DNA from: JAGVSV01 sp040766135
Lineage (GTDB): Bacteria > Bacillota > Clostridia > Christensenellales > Aristaeellaceae
NCBI GenBank assembly: GCA_040766135.1
Contig: JAXGRA010000001.1
Location: forward strand, 326,477 to 390,476
Direction of reading: 5' to 3'
Length of the DNA: 64,000 bases
The notes under the pieces are model-generated. The model ran no database searches. It worked only from the letters and a program-made list of their open reading frames with translations, and was not told the DNA's origin. Every line of letters starts with the position of its first letter. Position 1 is the first letter of the stretch. A program made the translations under genes and the position numbers. Positions 62,563 to 64,000 of the stretch are shown here, in pieces.

Positions 62563-63549
62563 ATGCAAGCATTGGAACAACCCATCCGCTTCGCCACCAT
62601 TGGCCGCAGCCAGATTGCCCAGCTATGGCTGGCAGCGGCGCAAACGCTGCCTGACTTTAGGTTGTCTGCAACCTACTCCCGCCAGATGGCGGATGCGCGT
62701 GAGTTTGCGCAGCAATATGGCGCGCAGCGTGCCTATGATAACCTGGAAGCGATGGCCAAAGACCCCGATGTGGATGCGGTATATATCGCCTCGCCCAACC
62801 TGTTTCACTACGAGCAGACGCTGATGATGTTGCGGCATGGCAAGCATGTGCTGGTGGAAAAACCTATGGCGGTTACCCGAGCGCAGGCTGAGGACATGTT
62901 TGCTGCCGCCGATGCCAATGGATGCGTGCTGCTGGAGGCCACGCGCAATGTGCTGAACCCCGCCATGCGGCGCATCCGCGATGCATTGCCGCAGCTGGGC
63001 ATATTGCGGCGCGCGCACCTGCATTTTTGCCAGTATTCGTCCAAGTATGACCGCTTCAAGCAAGGCGAAATGACCAATACCTTCAACCCAGCTTTGGCCA
63101 CGGGCGGCCTGATGGATTTGGGTGTATATACCGTGGAAGCCATGGTATATCTGTTTGGCGCGCCTCAGCGCATAACAGCCGTTCATCACGCGCTGCCGCA
63201 TGGCTGGGATGCCATGGGCACGCTGATTGCGGACTATGAATCCATGCAGGCCGTGCTTACCTACTCTAAAATCACGCAGGGATATGCTCCGTCCGAAATC
63301 CAGGGAGAAAAGGGCGCATTGCAGATTGGGCACATTACGGAGCTAAACAATCTGCGCATCTGTCTGCGCACGGGGGAAGAGCAGATCATTGCCTCCGAGC
63401 CTCCCGGCAGCGACCTGATGCATGAAACGCGGGCGTTTATCGATATGATCAAGGGGACGCGGGACGCAAAAGAGATGCGGCATTGCTCGCTGACCGCCAT
63501 GGGCATCATGGAGGAGGCGCGCGCCCAGTTTTCCCGGATGGACATATGA
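62563..63549 (+). CDS. Gfo/Idh/MocA-family oxidoreductase
   Basis: NAD(P)-dependent sugar dehydrogenase family, 328 residues. The N-terminus lacks a classic GxGxxG (ATIGRSQIAQLWLAA), the catalytic lysine is in LVEKPMAV, and the C-terminal domain has GGLMDLGVYTVEAMVYLFG. It is coupled to the importer and probably acts on its cargo. It overlaps the next gene by 4 nt (ATGA). Confidence 0.9.
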   Translation: MQALEQPIRFATIGRSQIAQLWLAAAQTLPDFRLSATYSRQMADAREFAQQYGAQRAYDNLEAMAKDPDVDAVYIASPNLFHYEQTLMMLRHGKHVLVEKPMAVTRAQAEDMFAAADANGCVLLEATRNVLNPAMRRIRDALPQLGILRRAHLHFCQYSSKYDRFKQGEMTNTFNPALATGGLMDLGVYTVEAMVYLFGAPQRITAVHHALPHGWDAMGTLIADYESMQAVLTYSKITQGYAPSEIQGEKGALQIGHITELNNLRICLRTGEEQIIASEPPGSDLMHETRAFIDMIKGTRDAKEMRHCSLTAMGIMEEARAQFSRMDI

Positions 63550-64000
63550 TCGGCATCATTGTGCCCTCTCCGCTGGGCGAGATCGCCATTGTGGAGGAGC
63601 AGGGTGCCCTTGTGTATCTGAACTTTGCAGATGCATTGCCCGCAGGCTGCGTCCAGGGCACCAATACGTTATTGGAACAAGCTGCCGGGCAGCTGGATCA
63701 GTATTTTGCCGGTGCATTAACAGCGTTTGATGTGCCCCTGCGCTTGGTAGGCACCGATTTTCAGCGCAGGGTGTGGCAGGCGTTGCTGGATATTCCATAT
63801 GGCGAGACGCGCACCTATGGCCAAATTGCAGCCCAGGTGGGCGCGCCCAAGGCTGCCCGCGCGGTGGGCGGGGCCAATCATGTCAACCCCATTTCCATCA
63901 TCGTGCCCTGTCACCGTGTGATCGGCGCGGAGGGCCGCATGGTGGGCTATGGCGGCGGGCTGTGGCGCAAGGAAGCGCTGCTGCAATTGGAACGTGATAA
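63546..64000 (+). CDS. ogt: Methylated-DNA--[protein]-cysteine S-methyltransferase, cut by window edge
   Basis: Suicide repair protein removing alkyl groups from O6-guanine. The frame from ATG 63546 is open to the last base (151 codons), so only a few residues may be missing. It shows GTDFQRRVWQALLDIPYGET, YGQIAAQVGAPKAARAVG and the acceptor cysteine in IVPCHRVIG, then GYGGGLWRK, an almost complete Ogt. The ATG overlaps the oxidoreductase stop. Confidence 0.92.
   Translation, partial: MIGIIVPSPLGEIAIVEEQGALVYLNFADALPAGCVQGTNTLLEQAAGQLDQYFAGALTAFDVPLRLVGTDFQRRVWQALLDIPYGETRTYGQIAAQVGAPKAARAVGGANHVNPISIIVPCHRVIGAEGRMVGYGGGLWRKEALLQLERD

Overview
The window reads as a chromosomal segment of a GC-rich Gram-positive bacterium, most likely class Clostridia (Bacillota). 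The reasons are the gene order miaB-ylbF-mutS-mutL-miaA-PLP enzyme, the strong AGGAGG-type ribosome sites, a class B sortase with a C-terminal sorting signal, poly-gamma-glutamate genes pgsB-pgsC-pgsW, a YlbF/YmcA-family protein, and no outer-membrane genes. Nothing here fixes a genus.

Layout. 1-8445: a plus-strand operon for tRNA modification and mismatch repair (miaB, ylbF-like, mutS, mutL, miaA, PLP lyase). 8446-10560: an AT-richer island holding the wreck of a NatAB-type ABC transporter. 10637-14744: an oxidoreductase, a DUF1998-type helicase whose 5' end is broken, and a SpoU/TrmH methyltransferase. 14747-21039: a minus-strand chain walJ-like, CPBP protease, MBL hydrolase, comEC, holA, rsmG, then a sulfatase. 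22783-25951: a small unknown protein and pgsBCW. 25961-27308: beta subunit of a sodium-pumping decarboxylase and a 40-residue gamma-like protein missed by a simple ORF search. 27583-33943: class B sortase and its probable substrate, a giant beta-helix surface protein with an internally duplicated architecture and a tight cluster of frameshifts. 34419-37754: a secreted SH3-type protein and a fusion of an L,D-transpeptidase with a CapA-type domain. 37855-42614: an operon for fucoside and nucleoside salvage with an anion transporter. 42618-50803: ECF S component, two-component system with a DUF4342 protein, a large secreted protein with eight MucBP-like repeats, an ATP-grasp protein and ychF. 50880-51116: promoter, a 22-nt tRNA remnant, an intact tRNA-Val(CAC) and a terminator. 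51141-53419: stand-alone trpB and a phosphotransferase. 53465-63549: a sugar-acid catabolic region (2-hydroxyacid dehydrogenase, oligogalacturonate-lyase-like propeller, SDR, Ldh-type reductase, LplABC-type importer, Gfo/Idh/MocA), interrupted between reductase and importer by a complete IS30-family element with a 15-bp flanking repeat. 63546-64000: a DNA-alkyl repair methyltransferase cut by the window edge.

The most interesting material concerns the cell surface. PgsBCW lacks an adjacent PgsA/CapA, but 9.3 kb downstream a CapA-type domain is fused to a peptidoglycan L,D-transpeptidase, which suggests (as inference) coupling of polymer handling to the wall. Next to it lies a sortase plus an unusually built beta-helix adhesin, preceded by a GC-rich multi-stem leader. 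Broken genes (natAB, helicase 5' end, adhesin) are locally concentrated while flanking housekeeping genes are intact.
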